A stretch of 64,000 nucleotides of DNA from assembly GCA_034399355.1 (NCBI GenBank), contig JAXMMT010000037.1, positions 80,785 through 144,784 of the forward strand, read 5' to 3'. Below, piece by piece: positions 1-8,234 of this stretch; within the stretch, counting starts at the first letter, position 1; every line of letters begins with the position of its first letter. The position numbers and the translations under genes are program-made. Origin of the DNA: UBA2279 sp034399355. Lineage in GTDB: Bacteria > Actinomycetota > Coriobacteriia > Anaerosomatales > Anaerosomataceae. The notes beneath the pieces are model-generated. The model did not search any database, had not been told where the DNA came from, and saw only the letters and a list, made by a program, of their open reading frames with translations.

Positions 1-2080
1 CCCCGTAGCTCTCCCCGTCGCAGCCGCCCGTGATCTCCGTGACCGTCACGTCGTAGTCGATTCCGGCATCCACGAAAGGTGCAAACGCCGCAGCGAGACG
101 TCGATTGAAGAAGCCGACCTGATCACCGAACGCATCGAACAGCGCGCACGCATTGGCGTCATATTCATTGTCTGGTTGGCGCTCGAGCCGGAGCGGCGAC
201 CCAGGCGTCAGTCGTGAGACCACGTCCTGCCGCCCCTCGAAGGTCACCCCGACCAGCTTGGTGTGGAACGCGTCGGCCTCGCCGATACCGCTGTACTCGC
301 CACGTGCAAGGATCTCATCAGCACGTTCGAACAGGTCATCCACGAGTTCGGCAGCCGGAGCATCCTCCGCATGGGGACGCTCGGCGATGTCGAGCGCGCG
401 AAGCTGCACGCGCTCGGCGCCCTGCCATATGTCACGCACCAGCTCGAAGGCGAGATCGACAGCGACTTCCGTCCCCGCAAGACGCTCGATGTCCGGACAG
501 CGGAAGCAGATGCCCGGCACCGCCGTGGCGCCGTCATAGGCAGTGAAGCGAAGGTGCTGGGCACCCTTTCCGACGCGCCGGCGACCGTTCATGAAGACGC
601 CGACACTCGCGAGTACGGGCGGGCGGTTTCCATGACCGAACGGTTCGAGCAGCTCGAACTCGGCCGCAAGCTCAACACAGAGCGCATCGAGGGGTACTTC
701 CACATCAATCGAGAGTCGCGGCACGAACGCCTCGGCCGGCACCTGCGCTACAAAGCGTGCGAGTCCCTCCTTGAAGGCCTCGAGAGACGCCGCGGGGAGG
801 GTCGCCCCTACGGCGGCCGAGTGCCCTCCGAATCGCGTGAGCATCGGAGAGAGCGATGAGACCGCCTCGAACAGGTCGACTCCTTCGACGCTCCGGCCTG
901 AGCCCTGCGCCTCGCCGTCCTCGATGCAGAACAGCAGCGCGGGGACACCGAACCGCGCCACAAACCGCGACGCGACGATACCCCGCACGCCTTCGTGCCA
1001 GCCCTCACCGGCAAGGACAAGGACGCGGTCACCTTCATGAAACGAGCGTTCGGCTTCCGCCAATGCGTCGTCCATCAGGTCGCCCTCGGCTGCCTGACGG
1101 AGTCGGTTGTGCTCGTCCAACGCGTTCGCAAGCTCCTCGGCCCGCTGCGGATCGTCGGTCATCAGGAGTTCAAGCGCCTGTGCGGGGTCGGCCATCCGAC
1201 CCGCCGCGTTCAGCCGAGGGGCCAACGCGAATGCGACACGGTCTGCAGCCAGCGTCTCGATGTCCACCCCCGCGACGGCCGCAAGGGCCGCGATGCCCGG
1301 CCGGGGCGACTGGCGCGTTCGTTCCAGACCAGCCGCCACAAGTGCGCGGTTCTCCGAGAGGAGCGGGACGATGTCCGCAACGGTTCCGAGCATCGCAAGG
1401 TCGGTCAGCGTGCGCCACACCTCGGGATGGCCGAGACGCTCTCCAACGGCCTGCACGAGTTTGAGCGCAACGCCCGCGCCAGCGAACTCGTTGAACGACG
1501 CACCGGATGCGAGCTTGGGGTTGGCAACCGGGCCTACGGGCACTCCCTCTCCCGGCTCATGATGGTCGGTGACGACGGTTTCGATGCCGCGCTTGGCCAG
1601 GAGCGCTACTTCGGCCGCCGAGGATATGCCGCAGTCAACAGTGATGACGAGATCAGGCGACATGTCACTGATGCGCTCTATCGCTGCTTCAGTGAGACCG
1701 TACCCCTCCCTGAAGCGATGCGGCACGGTCGCCGAGACACTCGCACCCATCGCGCGAAGGCCGAGCGCGACCACTGCCGCCGACGAGATGCCGTCCAAGT
1801 CGAAGTCGCCGAACACGAGGACCCGCTCACCGGCGCGAACCGCCTCGGCCACACGGTCGGCCACTGCAACCATGCCGGGGATGAGCTCGGGCGGACCCCA
1901 GTCACGGTCGAGTGACGGCGACATGAAGCGCCTGGCGGAATCGACGTCTTTGAACCCGCGGGACGCGAGGACGCGCGCCGTCACGGGAGAGATGCCCAGA
2001 CCGGCAGCCAGTTCTCGTACGGTCGCATCGTCAGCCGGGACCACCGACCAGACGGCGCGGCTGCAAGAAACTCGTGTCAT
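1..2080 (-). CDS. recJ: Single-stranded-DNA-specific exonuclease RecJ with C-terminal HIRAN domain (partial, 3' end outside window)
   Basis: RecJ degrades single-stranded DNA 5'->3' in recombination and repair. The frame is open from ATG at 2080 to the window edge, giving 693 residues. Motif DFDLDG lies at residues 92-97 and DHH at 172-174, the metal-binding core of the DHH phosphoesterase family. After the usual RecJ body, residues about 604-693 read as a HIRAN domain (KLVGVTFEGRQ, then EPDN-like RQPDNEYDANA, then VTEITGG), a module normally found with SNF2 helicases that binds DNA 3' ends. There is no Shine-Dalgarno; a -10 hexamer sits 6 nt upstream of ATG. The gene follows secF, as in many bacteria. 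RecJ call is firm; HIRAN call is by motif reading only. Confidence 0.93.
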   Translation of the reverse strand, partial: MTRVSCSRAVWSVVPADDATVRELAAGLGISPVTARVLASRGFKDVDSARRFMSPSLDRDWGPPELIPGMVAVADRVAEAVRAGERVLVFGDFDLDGISSAAVVALGLRAMGASVSATVPHRFREGYGLTEAAIERISDMSPDLVITVDCGISSAAEVALLAKRGIETVVTDHHEPGEGVPVGPVANPKLASGASFNEFAGAGVALKLVQAVGERLGHPEVWRTLTDLAMLGTVADIVPLLSENRALVAAGLERTRQSPRPGIAALAAVAGVDIETLAADRVAFALAPRLNAAGRMADPAQALELLMTDDPQRAEELANALDEHNRLRQAAEGDLMDDALAEAERSFHEGDRVLVLAGEGWHEGVRGIVASRFVARFGVPALLFCIEDGEAQGSGRSVEGVDLFEAVSSLSPMLTRFGGHSAAVGATLPAASLEAFKEGLARFVAQVPAEAFVPRLSIDVEVPLDALCVELAAEFELLEPFGHGNRPPVLASVGVFMNGRRRVGKGAQHLRFTAYDGATAVPGICFRCPDIERLAGTEVAVDLAFELVRDIWQGAERVQLRALDIAERPHAEDAPAAELVDDLFERADEILARGEYSGIGEADAFHTKLVGVTFEGRQDVVSRLTPGSPLRLERQPDNEYDANACALFDAFGDQVGFFNRRLAAAFAPFVDAGIDYDVTVTEITGGCDGESYG

Positions 2081-2086
2081 GTCCCC

Positions 2087-2092
2087 ATTCTA
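2087..2092 (-). promoter_or_regulatory. Putative -10 element of a leaderless recJ transcript
   Basis: TAGAAT on the minus strand ends 6 nt before the recJ ATG (2080), so transcription would start at or next to the start codon. No good -35 is visible. The sequence before ATG (GGGGAC) is not a well-spaced Shine-Dalgarno. Confidence 0.5.
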
Positions 2093-2097
2093 CCCGT

Positions 2098-2128
2098 CGG
2101 GGCCGACACGCTCGGCGTGCCGGCCCCG
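2098..2128 (-). terminator. GC-rich hairpin between secF and recJ
   Basis: Inverted repeat CGGGGCCG...CGGCCCCG with one mismatch in a 14-bp stem and a 3-nt loop. It lies 20 bases past the secF stop. There is no T-run after the stem, so termination efficiency is uncertain. Confidence 0.45.
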
Positions 2129-2147
2129 TACCGGAGTCTATGCGGCA

Positions 2148-3062
2148 CTAGGCCGCGCTTCTCCCATACTTCTTCTTGAGCGCCTGGAACTTGGGCTCGC
2201 GTTCTTTCCATATCGTGTAGATCGGGCTCGCCACACCGATGGAGGAGTACGCGCCGGAGATCATGCCGATGAACAGCGCGAACGCGAAGTCCTTGAGTGT
2301 GGATCCGCCGAACGCCAGTAGGCACACGACCGGGATGAGCGAGGTGAGCGAGGTGTTGATCGACCGCACCAGCACCTGGTTGATGGAGTCGTTCGCCATC
2401 CGCTGGAAGGTCTGCTTCACCAGGCGCTGGCCGTTCTCGCGGATGCGGTGGAACACCACGATCGTGTCATAGACCGAGTAGCCGAGAATCGTGAGCAGCG
2501 CAGCCATCGTGTTCGGCGTGAACTCCCGGCCGAACAGCGAGTAGATGCCCAGCGTGATGATGACATCGTGTACGAGCGCGACGACCGCAGTCACCGACAT
2601 CTTGTATTCGAAGCGCACCGAGATGTAGGCAAGGATCGCAAGAACCGAAGCCGCGAGCGCATAGAGCGCCTTCTCGGTGATGTTCTTGCCCCAGCCGGGG
2701 CCGATCGTCGTGACGTTGATGTCTTGCTTGGGCAGACCAAGCTCGGCCAGCACGGCACTGAACGCTCCGTTCGCTGCGTCGGCGTCATCCTCGGCCGTAC
2801 GGACGATGAAGCCACCGTCATCGGTAAGCTGAATGGAGGCGTTACCCGCGTTGGGAACGTTGGCGACCTCCAGAGCGTCACGCATGTCGTCCGTCGTGAC
2901 GCCGTTCGTGCCGGCGAACGTCATCACCGTGCCGCCCTGGAACTCGACGCCGAAGACCAGCCCGCGAATCGCGAGCGAACCGATGCTGACAGCGATCAGA
3001 ACCGCGGAGATCACGAAGAACCACTTCTTGTTGCCGAGAAAATCAATGTTGGGCCTACGCAT
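2148..3062 (-). CDS. secF: Protein translocase subunit SecF
   Basis: Membrane subunit that with SecD uses the proton gradient to drive late steps of Sec-dependent export. The 304 residues start MRRPNIDFLG, then a first membrane helix at about 14-34, a periplasmic P4-like domain, and a cluster of five helices from about residue 130 containing the family sequence LGYSVYDTIVVFHRIREN. Length is normal for SecF. Its start overlaps the end of secD by 8 bases, so the two are translationally coupled. It is the last gene of the yajC-HD-secD-secF run before a GC-rich hairpin. Confidence 0.97.
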   Translation of the reverse strand: MRRPNIDFLGNKKWFFVISAVLIAVSIGSLAIRGLVFGVEFQGGTVMTFAGTNGVTTDDMRDALEVANVPNAGNASIQLTDDGGFIVRTAEDDADAANGAFSAVLAELGLPKQDINVTTIGPGWGKNITEKALYALAASVLAILAYISVRFEYKMSVTAVVALVHDVIITLGIYSLFGREFTPNTMAALLTILGYSVYDTIVVFHRIRENGQRLVKQTFQRMANDSINQVLVRSINTSLTSLIPVVCLLAFGGSTLKDFAFALFIGMISGAYSSIGVASPIYTIWKEREPKFQALKKKYGRSAA

Positions 3063-4362
3063 CGGTATCAGCCCCCTTCATGCCGAAGATGAAGGGCTTC
3101 TTGGCCACCACTGATTCAGCAAGCATGATGATTGCCGGACGCGTGAACAGGAACGCGACGGTGAGGTCTATCGCGATACCGATCATAAGCGTGAGCGCAA
3201 AGCCCTTGACCGGGCCGATTGCGATCATATACAGCATCAGCGCCGAGACAAGCGTGACGACGTCAGCGTCCACGCTGGTGAGCAGTGCGTGCCTCGTACT
3301 GGACCTCGCAGCGCTGCGGAAGGTCTTGCCCATCCGTACTTCCTCTTTGAATCGCTCGAACATGAGGATGGAGGAGTCGGCGGCGAGACCGACCGTGAGC
3401 ACCATACCTGCGATGCCCGGCAGCGAGAGTGCGAATGCCCCGAAGCGCGACAGCAGCGCCAGCACACCGAGGAAGATCGACGCGAAGAAGCCGAGGCTGA
3501 ACCACGAGATCACGCCGAGGCCCCGGTAGTAGAGCGCCATGAACACCATGACCAGCGCGAGGCCGACCATACCGGCGAGCAGGCCCTGGCGCAGCGAGTC
3601 CTGACCGAGTGTCGGTCCGACGACACGGGACTCAGAGAACGCGAGGTTCACCGGCAACGCACCTGCCTGCAGGACCGCAGCGAGGCGTTTCGCCTCCTCG
3701 GCCGTGAAACTGCCGGAAATCTGCGTGTCCCCGGTCAGGATGGGCTCGTTGACAACGGGCGCGGACTGCACGATCCCGTCAAGCACGATGACGACCTGCT
3801 TGCCGACATTCGTGGACGTGAAGTCGGCCCACGCCTTCGTGCCTGTAGGATCCATGCCAAGCGTGACCGCAGGCTGGTTGGTGCGAGTGTCGATGTCGGT
3901 GGCAGCTCGCGTCACGCTGGCACCGGTGATGATCACAGCGGATGCCTCGTAGCTGCCCTCGGGAAGCTGTACGCCGTAGCCGAGCACCGCGGTGGTGCTG
4001 ATGCTGGCCGCCGGAACGAAGTCCAGTCGTCCGGTGCTCCGGAGAGCCTTGAGCGCCTCGTCAGAGTCCTTGACGCCCGGGAGCTGCACGAGGAACGAGT
4101 CGGCGCCCTGCCGCTGGACGGTGGCCTCCGAGACGCCCAGACCGTTGACGCGGTTAGCGAGAATCGTTGAGACACGCGACATGGCGTCCTCGGTGATCGT
4201 CTCGTTCGCGGTCGGCTCGGCCGTCAGGATGACGGAAAGCCCGCCTTTGATGTCGAGACCTTGCGTGATGTTCGTGTCGAGCGGCCAGAACTGCCACCAT
4301 GACAGTCCCACGAGCACCACCACGAGGGCGAGTGCGAGGAGATTGCGTTGCTTGGGATCCAT
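3055..4362 (-). CDS. secD: Protein translocase subunit SecD
   Basis: Partner of SecF in the SecDF-YajC complex of the inner membrane. The 435-residue product has an N-terminal helix at residues 8-27, the conserved periplasmic motif LDIKGGLSVIL near residue 37, a P1 head region, and a C-terminal bundle of membrane helices starting near residue 265. The motif GLAADSSILMFERFKEE, typical of SecD/RND transporters, is present. The start has only a weak ribosome site. A 40-nt gap separates it from the HD-domain gene upstream, suggesting one transcript with yajC. Confidence 0.97.
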   Translation of the reverse strand: MDPKQRNLLALALVVVLVGLSWWQFWPLDTNITQGLDIKGGLSVILTAEPTANETITEDAMSRVSTILANRVNGLGVSEATVQRQGADSFLVQLPGVKDSDEALKALRSTGRLDFVPAASISTTAVLGYGVQLPEGSYEASAVIITGASVTRAATDIDTRTNQPAVTLGMDPTGTKAWADFTSTNVGKQVVIVLDGIVQSAPVVNEPILTGDTQISGSFTAEEAKRLAAVLQAGALPVNLAFSESRVVGPTLGQDSLRQGLLAGMVGLALVMVFMALYYRGLGVISWFSLGFFASIFLGVLALLSRFGAFALSLPGIAGMVLTVGLAADSSILMFERFKEEVRMGKTFRSAARSSTRHALLTSVDADVVTLVSALMLYMIAIGPVKGFALTLMIGIAIDLTVAFLFTRPAIIMLAESVVAKKPFIFGMKGADTDA

Positions 4363-4402
4363 AGTCGTGTGTTACCCCGTCCTTCCGTTACGCGACGGCC
4401 GC

Positions 4403-5080
4403 CTACAGCAGCTTCGTCTCGTTGATCACCAGGCTGAACTGCGCGTCCAGCACACCCGCCGCCTTGCGGCAGATCTGCATCCGCGAAAGAAATATCTCGA
4501 AGTACTCCATGACCTGGCTCTCCTCGGTATCGATATCGATCTCGAGGGTGAGCATCCTGGTCGGTTTATCCACGCGCAAAAACGAACGCTTCGCAGCATA
4601 GTTGACGCGATCGTGGATGTCGAAGGTAGCGGGATCGGTGTTGCGGACCCTCGTGTGGTGGACATCGGCTTTGTCGGCCATGATCACCGCAGCACCGACA
4701 ACGGTCGCGGGGACGCCGATCTCTTCCTCATGGTTGCCGAGTGCATTCATGATGACCGCGACCTCATTGAAGCCCATGCCAAGACGGACGAGCGTGGACT
4801 TGGCCAGCATGGCCGCTGAGACACCGTGGAACTCACGGGAGATGCAGTTGCCGATGTCGTGCATGAACCCGGCGACCGACGCGACCTCAGCGGTGCGCTC
4901 GTCGTAGCCGAGGCGGTGCAGGATGTTGCCCGCGATGTGGGCGACAAGATTGGCGTGGCGTAGGCCGTGCTCGGTGTAGCCGAGCGCGCCGAGGTAGTCG
5001 TCGCCCATCTGGATGTATGCAAGCACGCCCGAATCCGACTGGACGTCGTCCAGCATCACGAGCTTACCGGCCTCGGCCAT
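4403..5080 (-). CDS. HD-domain phosphohydrolase-like protein in the sec operon
   Basis: A 225-residue soluble protein with the HD metal-binding signature: GLRHANLVAHIA near residue 39, FMHDIGN near 72 and GNHEEEIG near 115. HD proteins are metal-dependent phosphohydrolases acting on nucleotides or similar substrates; the substrate here is unknown. It begins 1 nt after the yajC stop and ends 40 nt before secD, so it sits inside the classical yajC-secDF operon. No sensor or membrane segment is visible. Alternatives include a nucleotide-signal phosphodiesterase, but it lacks the HD-GYP motif. The domain call is firm, the role is not. Confidence 0.85.
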   Translation of the reverse strand: MAEAGKLVMLDDVQSDSGVLAYIQMGDDYLGALGYTEHGLRHANLVAHIAGNILHRLGYDERTAEVASVAGFMHDIGNCISREFHGVSAAMLAKSTLVRLGMGFNEVAVIMNALGNHEEEIGVPATVVGAAVIMADKADVHHTRVRNTDPATFDIHDRVNYAAKRSFLRVDKPTRMLTLEIDIDTEESQVMEYFEIFLSRMQICRKAAGVLDAQFSLVINETKLL

Positions 5081-5081
5081 G

Positions 5082-5348
5082 CTAGCCCTCGAGCTTCCGC
5101 GCGACAGCGCTACGCAGGACCTCGATGACGAGCGCGGGCGCGATCTCGAGACCGACGCGATCGTCTTCCAGGCTCACGACGGTACCGAAGATGCCGCCCA
5201 TCGTGACGATGCGGTCGCCCACTTCAAGCGACGCCATGAGCGCCTGCTGCTCCTTCTGACGCTTCATTTGCGGACGGATGAAAAGCAAGTACATGCCCCC
5301 CAGTACGAGAGCGATCCAAAGCACTTGAGCGAGCGCTGCACTGTCCAT
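5082..5348 (-). CDS. yajC: Preprotein translocase subunit YajC
   Basis: Small single-pass partner of SecDF. The 88-residue product starts MDSAALAQVLWIALVLGGMY, with one membrane helix at about residues 6-24 followed by the family sequence LLFIRPQMKRQK and a cytoplasmic SH3-like tail (VGDRIVTMGGIFGTV). The ATG at 5348 is preceded by GGAGG with 5-nt spacing, which decides it over a longer in-frame opening. It lies 82 nt downstream of tgt, the usual tgt-yajC-secDF order. Confidence 0.95.
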   Translation of the reverse strand: MDSAALAQVLWIALVLGGMYLLFIRPQMKRQKEQQALMASLEVGDRIVTMGGIFGTVVSLEDDRVGLEIAPALVIEVLRSAVARKLEG

Positions 5349-5430
5349 GAGAACCTCCGGATGAAGTCGATACGAACGGCGCGGCCACAGACTGCGCGCA
5401 CGATACTGCATACTACCACTCGCGACAGAC

Positions 5431-6552
5431 CTAGTAGTCGTCGGCCCCCGGCCCGTCGAGCCAGGCCGCAAGGAAGCCTGCGTAGGTGCCGGCTGCGATC
5501 GCAGTCCGCGCCTGTTCGGCGAGATCGAACAGGAAGTGCAGGTTGTGTACCGAGATGAGCGTGGCGCCGAGCATCTCTTTCGTCGTGACGAGATGCCGCA
5601 GGTAGGACCGCGTATAGCCGGTACACGTCGGGCACGAACACGCCGGGTCGAGCGGGCCGGTGTCCCGAGTGTACTTCGCGTTCTTCAAGTTCATTCGACC
5701 GGTCGACGAGAACGCGGTTCCCGTGCGAGCGGTGCGTGTCGGGAGAACGCAGTCGAACATGTCGATGCCGAGCGCAATCGCGCGAAGCATGGTCGTGGGG
5801 TTCCCGACACCCATGAGATAGCGCGGACGATTCTCGGGCAACATGGCTGCGACCGGCGCCAGACTTTCCAACATCAGTTCGTGCGGCTCGCCAACCGAGT
5901 ATCCCCCGATGCCGTAGCCCAGGAAGTCGAGCGCCACGGTCCGCTCGACACTCTCGGCACGCAAGTGAGGGTAGACGCCGCCCTGCACGATGCCAAAGAG
6001 CGCCTGGTCCTCACGTGTGTGTGCTGTCTTGCACTGCCCCGCCCAGCTCGCCGAGCGCCGAACCGCATCAGCGACCGCGCTCTCCTCGGCAGGATAAGGC
6101 GGGCACTGGTCGAGCACCATGGCGATATCGCCGCCGAGCTCCTGCTGGATGCGCATATTCTCCTCGGGCGTCCAGAAGTGCTTGGCACCATCGATGATTG
6201 ATCTGAACTCGACTCCGTCATCGGTGAGCTTCAGAGTGTCCGCAAGAGAGAATATCTGGAAGCCGCCCGAGTCAGTGAGAATCGCATGGTCCCAGTTCAT
6301 GAACGCGTGCAGCCCGCCGTTGAGAGCTACAACGTCCGAGCCGGGGCGCAGGAACAAATGATAAGCGTTGGCAAGCAGCACCTGTGCGCCGATCTCGCGC
6401 AGCTGCGTAGTGGTAACGCCCTTGACGGTCGCCCGGGTTCCAACCGGCATGAATACCGGCGTCCTCACCGGTCCATGCGCTGTGTGGAAGATGCCAGCTC
6501 GGGCAGCGGAGACCGTGTCGGCGGCAGTGACATCGAAGTCAAAGAGGGTCAT
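5431..6552 (-). CDS. tgt: tRNA-guanine transglycosylase (queuine/preQ1)
   Basis: Exchanges guanine-34 of GUN-anticodon tRNAs for preQ1 during queuosine synthesis. The 373 residues carry the catalytic aspartate region ILTDSGGFQIFSL (Asp94), the substrate pocket GVGNPTTMLRAIALGIDMFDC, and a C-terminal zinc site CSCPTC followed by a conserved histidine in SYLRHLV. Length matches the bacterial family. The start ATG at 6552 has no Shine-Dalgarno but a -10 hexamer 6 nt upstream, suggesting a leaderless mRNA. queA and queH, which finish the pathway, lie 1.7-3.3 kb away on the same strand. Confidence 0.97.
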   Translation of the reverse strand: MTLFDFDVTAADTVSAARAGIFHTAHGPVRTPVFMPVGTRATVKGVTTTQLREIGAQVLLANAYHLFLRPGSDVVALNGGLHAFMNWDHAILTDSGGFQIFSLADTLKLTDDGVEFRSIIDGAKHFWTPEENMRIQQELGGDIAMVLDQCPPYPAEESAVADAVRRSASWAGQCKTAHTREDQALFGIVQGGVYPHLRAESVERTVALDFLGYGIGGYSVGEPHELMLESLAPVAAMLPENRPRYLMGVGNPTTMLRAIALGIDMFDCVLPTRTARTGTAFSSTGRMNLKNAKYTRDTGPLDPACSCPTCTGYTRSYLRHLVTTKEMLGATLISVHNLHFLFDLAEQARTAIAAGTYAGFLAAWLDGPGADDY

Positions 6553-6558
6553 GCGCAG

Positions 6559-6564
6559 ATTCTA
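6559..6564 (-). promoter_or_regulatory. Putative -10 element of a leaderless tgt transcript
   Basis: TAGAAT on the minus strand lies 6 nt before the tgt ATG. The region upstream of ATG (CTGCGC) has no ribosome site. The -35 is poor (GTCACA-like at 17-bp spacing). Confidence 0.5.
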
Positions 6565-6653
6565 CCAGGAACATCCGCTCGTGTGACGGGCGCGCGGGGT
6601 ATCCTTGACCGTGAACCGGAACGCGCGCGGCATCGTCATAAGGAGCGCACGGA

Positions 6654-7211
6654 GTGGTCGGAAAGGCCATAGGCGACAGCGAACTCGTCGGAGCCGCCAT
6701 CGGCGGCGACGAACGCGCCTTCTCGGCCCTCGTGCGTCGGCATGCCGACGCTGTGTACGGCCATGCGTTGCGTTTCTTCGGCGACAAGAACGCCGCCGAA
6801 GACGCCTCGCAGGAGGTGTTCCTCAAGGTGTTCCGTTCGCTCGCCACATTCGACTACCGGTCGAGCTTCTCGACATGGCTCTACCGCGTCACCCGCAACG
6901 TCTGCCTGGACATGACGCGGCGCGGCGCACGCCAGCCACTCCCCGTCGACCCCGTCGACCTCTCTCCGATTCCGATCGCGGATTTCTCAGACTCGGTCGC
7001 TACCCGCGATGCACTAGAACACGCGATGCAAGCACTCTCTCCCGAGGATCGGGCGGCACTCGACGCGGTCACCCTGTTCGACCTCACCTACGAGCAGGCC
7101 GCCCAGGCACTCGGCATACCGCAGGGCACCGTCAAGTCTCGCGTCTTCCGCGCACGTCGGCTCCTTATCTCACTGCTCTTCCCCATCGAGCCGGCGGAGG
7201 GAGGTGCCTGA
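6654..7211 (+). CDS. ECF (RpoE-type) RNA polymerase sigma factor
   Basis: Alternative sigma factor that directs RNA polymerase to stress or envelope promoters. The 185 residues hold region 2 at about 18-85 (ALVRRHADAVYGHALRFFGD, then AEDASQEVFLKVFRSLATFD, then FSTWLYRVTRN) and region 4 at about 125-175 (LSPEDRAALDAVTLFDLTYE, then AAQALGIPQGTVKSRVFRAR). The start is GTG at 6654 with AAGGA about 9 nt upstream. Its stop overlaps the anti-sigma start in TGATG, so the two proteins are made in a coupled way and probably bind each other. The target regulon cannot be told from this window. Confidence 0.93.
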   Translation: MVGKAIGDSELVGAAIGGDERAFSALVRRHADAVYGHALRFFGDKNAAEDASQEVFLKVFRSLATFDYRSSFSTWLYRVTRNVCLDMTRRGARQPLPVDPVDLSPIPIADFSDSVATRDALEHAMQALSPEDRAALDAVTLFDLTYEQAAQALGIPQGTVKSRVFRARRLLISLLFPIEPAEGGA

Positions 7212-8230
7212 TGGACTGCCCCCGCGTACAGGAGATTCTCTCTGCAGCTGCCGATGCCAGACTCGTTCCTGCTGATGAGCTGGCTGAAGCACAGACGCAC
7301 TGCGACACGTGTGAACGGTGCGCCACATTCGCCCACGGACTTGGGTTGCTATCATCCGTCAGTGCCCCTGCCGCTCCCGCCGGACTCATTGATTCGATAC
7401 TCGAACGCGTTGCGAGCGAGGAAATGCCCTTGCGGGCAGAGGCGCCGATGGATGGGGCCCTGCTGGAGGACAAGATCCTGCCTCACCGTCCCCGCGCGTT
7501 CGGCCAGCGTGATGTGCGCGCTTCCTGGTGGGCGCCTCGGCTCACCGTCTTCGCCACCGCAGCCGTGTTCATGCTTGCCGCGTTCACCCTGACGGCGATC
7601 GGCTACTTCGGTGGGTTCCGCCAGCTACTGCCGCAGAAAGCTACGGAACCGGTGTCGACCTCAGACCAGGAGATCGCGGACGAACGCGAATTGGCAGGGA
7701 CTCAGGACGCCGACACGGCGACGATGAGTGCCCCTATTGCCGAGGCACCCGCATACATAAGCGTCAACGGCCGCGTCTTCTTGCCGGAAGGTGCCACGTC
7801 GCTGGACGACAGCGGTTTGACCACCATCGGTCCCGTCGCCGGACGGACGCAGGAAGACACTACCGCACCGGTTCATGCCTACGACAGCGGCGCAGGAGAC
7901 GGAAGTATCGTCGTACATGAGTCTGGGGCGGACTGGATCGTCTACCAACCCGTCGTGCGCGGCTTCGCTGGGAGTCTCTATCAGCTGCACACCCGGAGTC
8001 CGATCACGGTACCGGGCCAGTGGCCCGATCTCCCTGCGGCTTACCCCACCCCCACGGAAGCCAACGGCTCGCCTACGTTCCGCTTCTTCGGATACGACGA
8101 CCTGGGCGTGATGATCTTCGTTCCCGCGGCTGGCAGTGAACGGGACGGCTTCGCTGTCGCGCCCGAGACTCCCCCGGACGACCCAGCGGCCGGTAGCCCC
8201 AACTGGACCTGGTGGGCTCCTCTCCCCTGA
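7211..8230 (+). CDS. Zinc-type anti-sigma factor with one membrane span and large extracytoplasmic domain
   Basis: A 339-residue protein paired with the ECF sigma factor. The N-terminal zinc-finger anti-sigma motif H-x3-C-x2-C is seen as His30, Cys34 and Cys37 (HCDTCERC). A single membrane helix follows at about residues 112-136 (TVFATAAVFMLAAFTLTAIG). The remaining 200 residues would be outside the cytoplasm and hold no domain I recognise; they end in a Trp/Pro-rich stretch. This layout suggests an outside signal sensed by the C-terminal part and release of the sigma factor. The zinc site could instead respond to redox stress. Its end is 4 nt from the convergent queA end. Confidence 0.82.
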   Translation: MDCPRVQEILSAAADARLVPADELAEAQTHCDTCERCATFAHGLGLLSSVSAPAAPAGLIDSILERVASEEMPLRAEAPMDGALLEDKILPHRPRAFGQRDVRASWWAPRLTVFATAAVFMLAAFTLTAIGYFGGFRQLLPQKATEPVSTSDQEIADERELAGTQDADTATMSAPIAEAPAYISVNGRVFLPEGATSLDDSGLTTIGPVAGRTQEDTTAPVHAYDSGAGDGSIVVHESGADWIVYQPVVRGFAGSLYQLHTRSPITVPGQWPDLPAAYPTPTEANGSPTFRFFGYDDLGVMIFVPAAGSERDGFAVAPETPPDDPAAGSPNWTWWAPLP

Positions 8231-8234
8231 CGTC

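Noticed and set aside
995..1915. Long plus-strand open frame opposite recJ
   Set aside because: It is antisense to a clear recJ gene, has an Arg/His-rich low-information sequence and no ribosome site; high GC creates such shadows.
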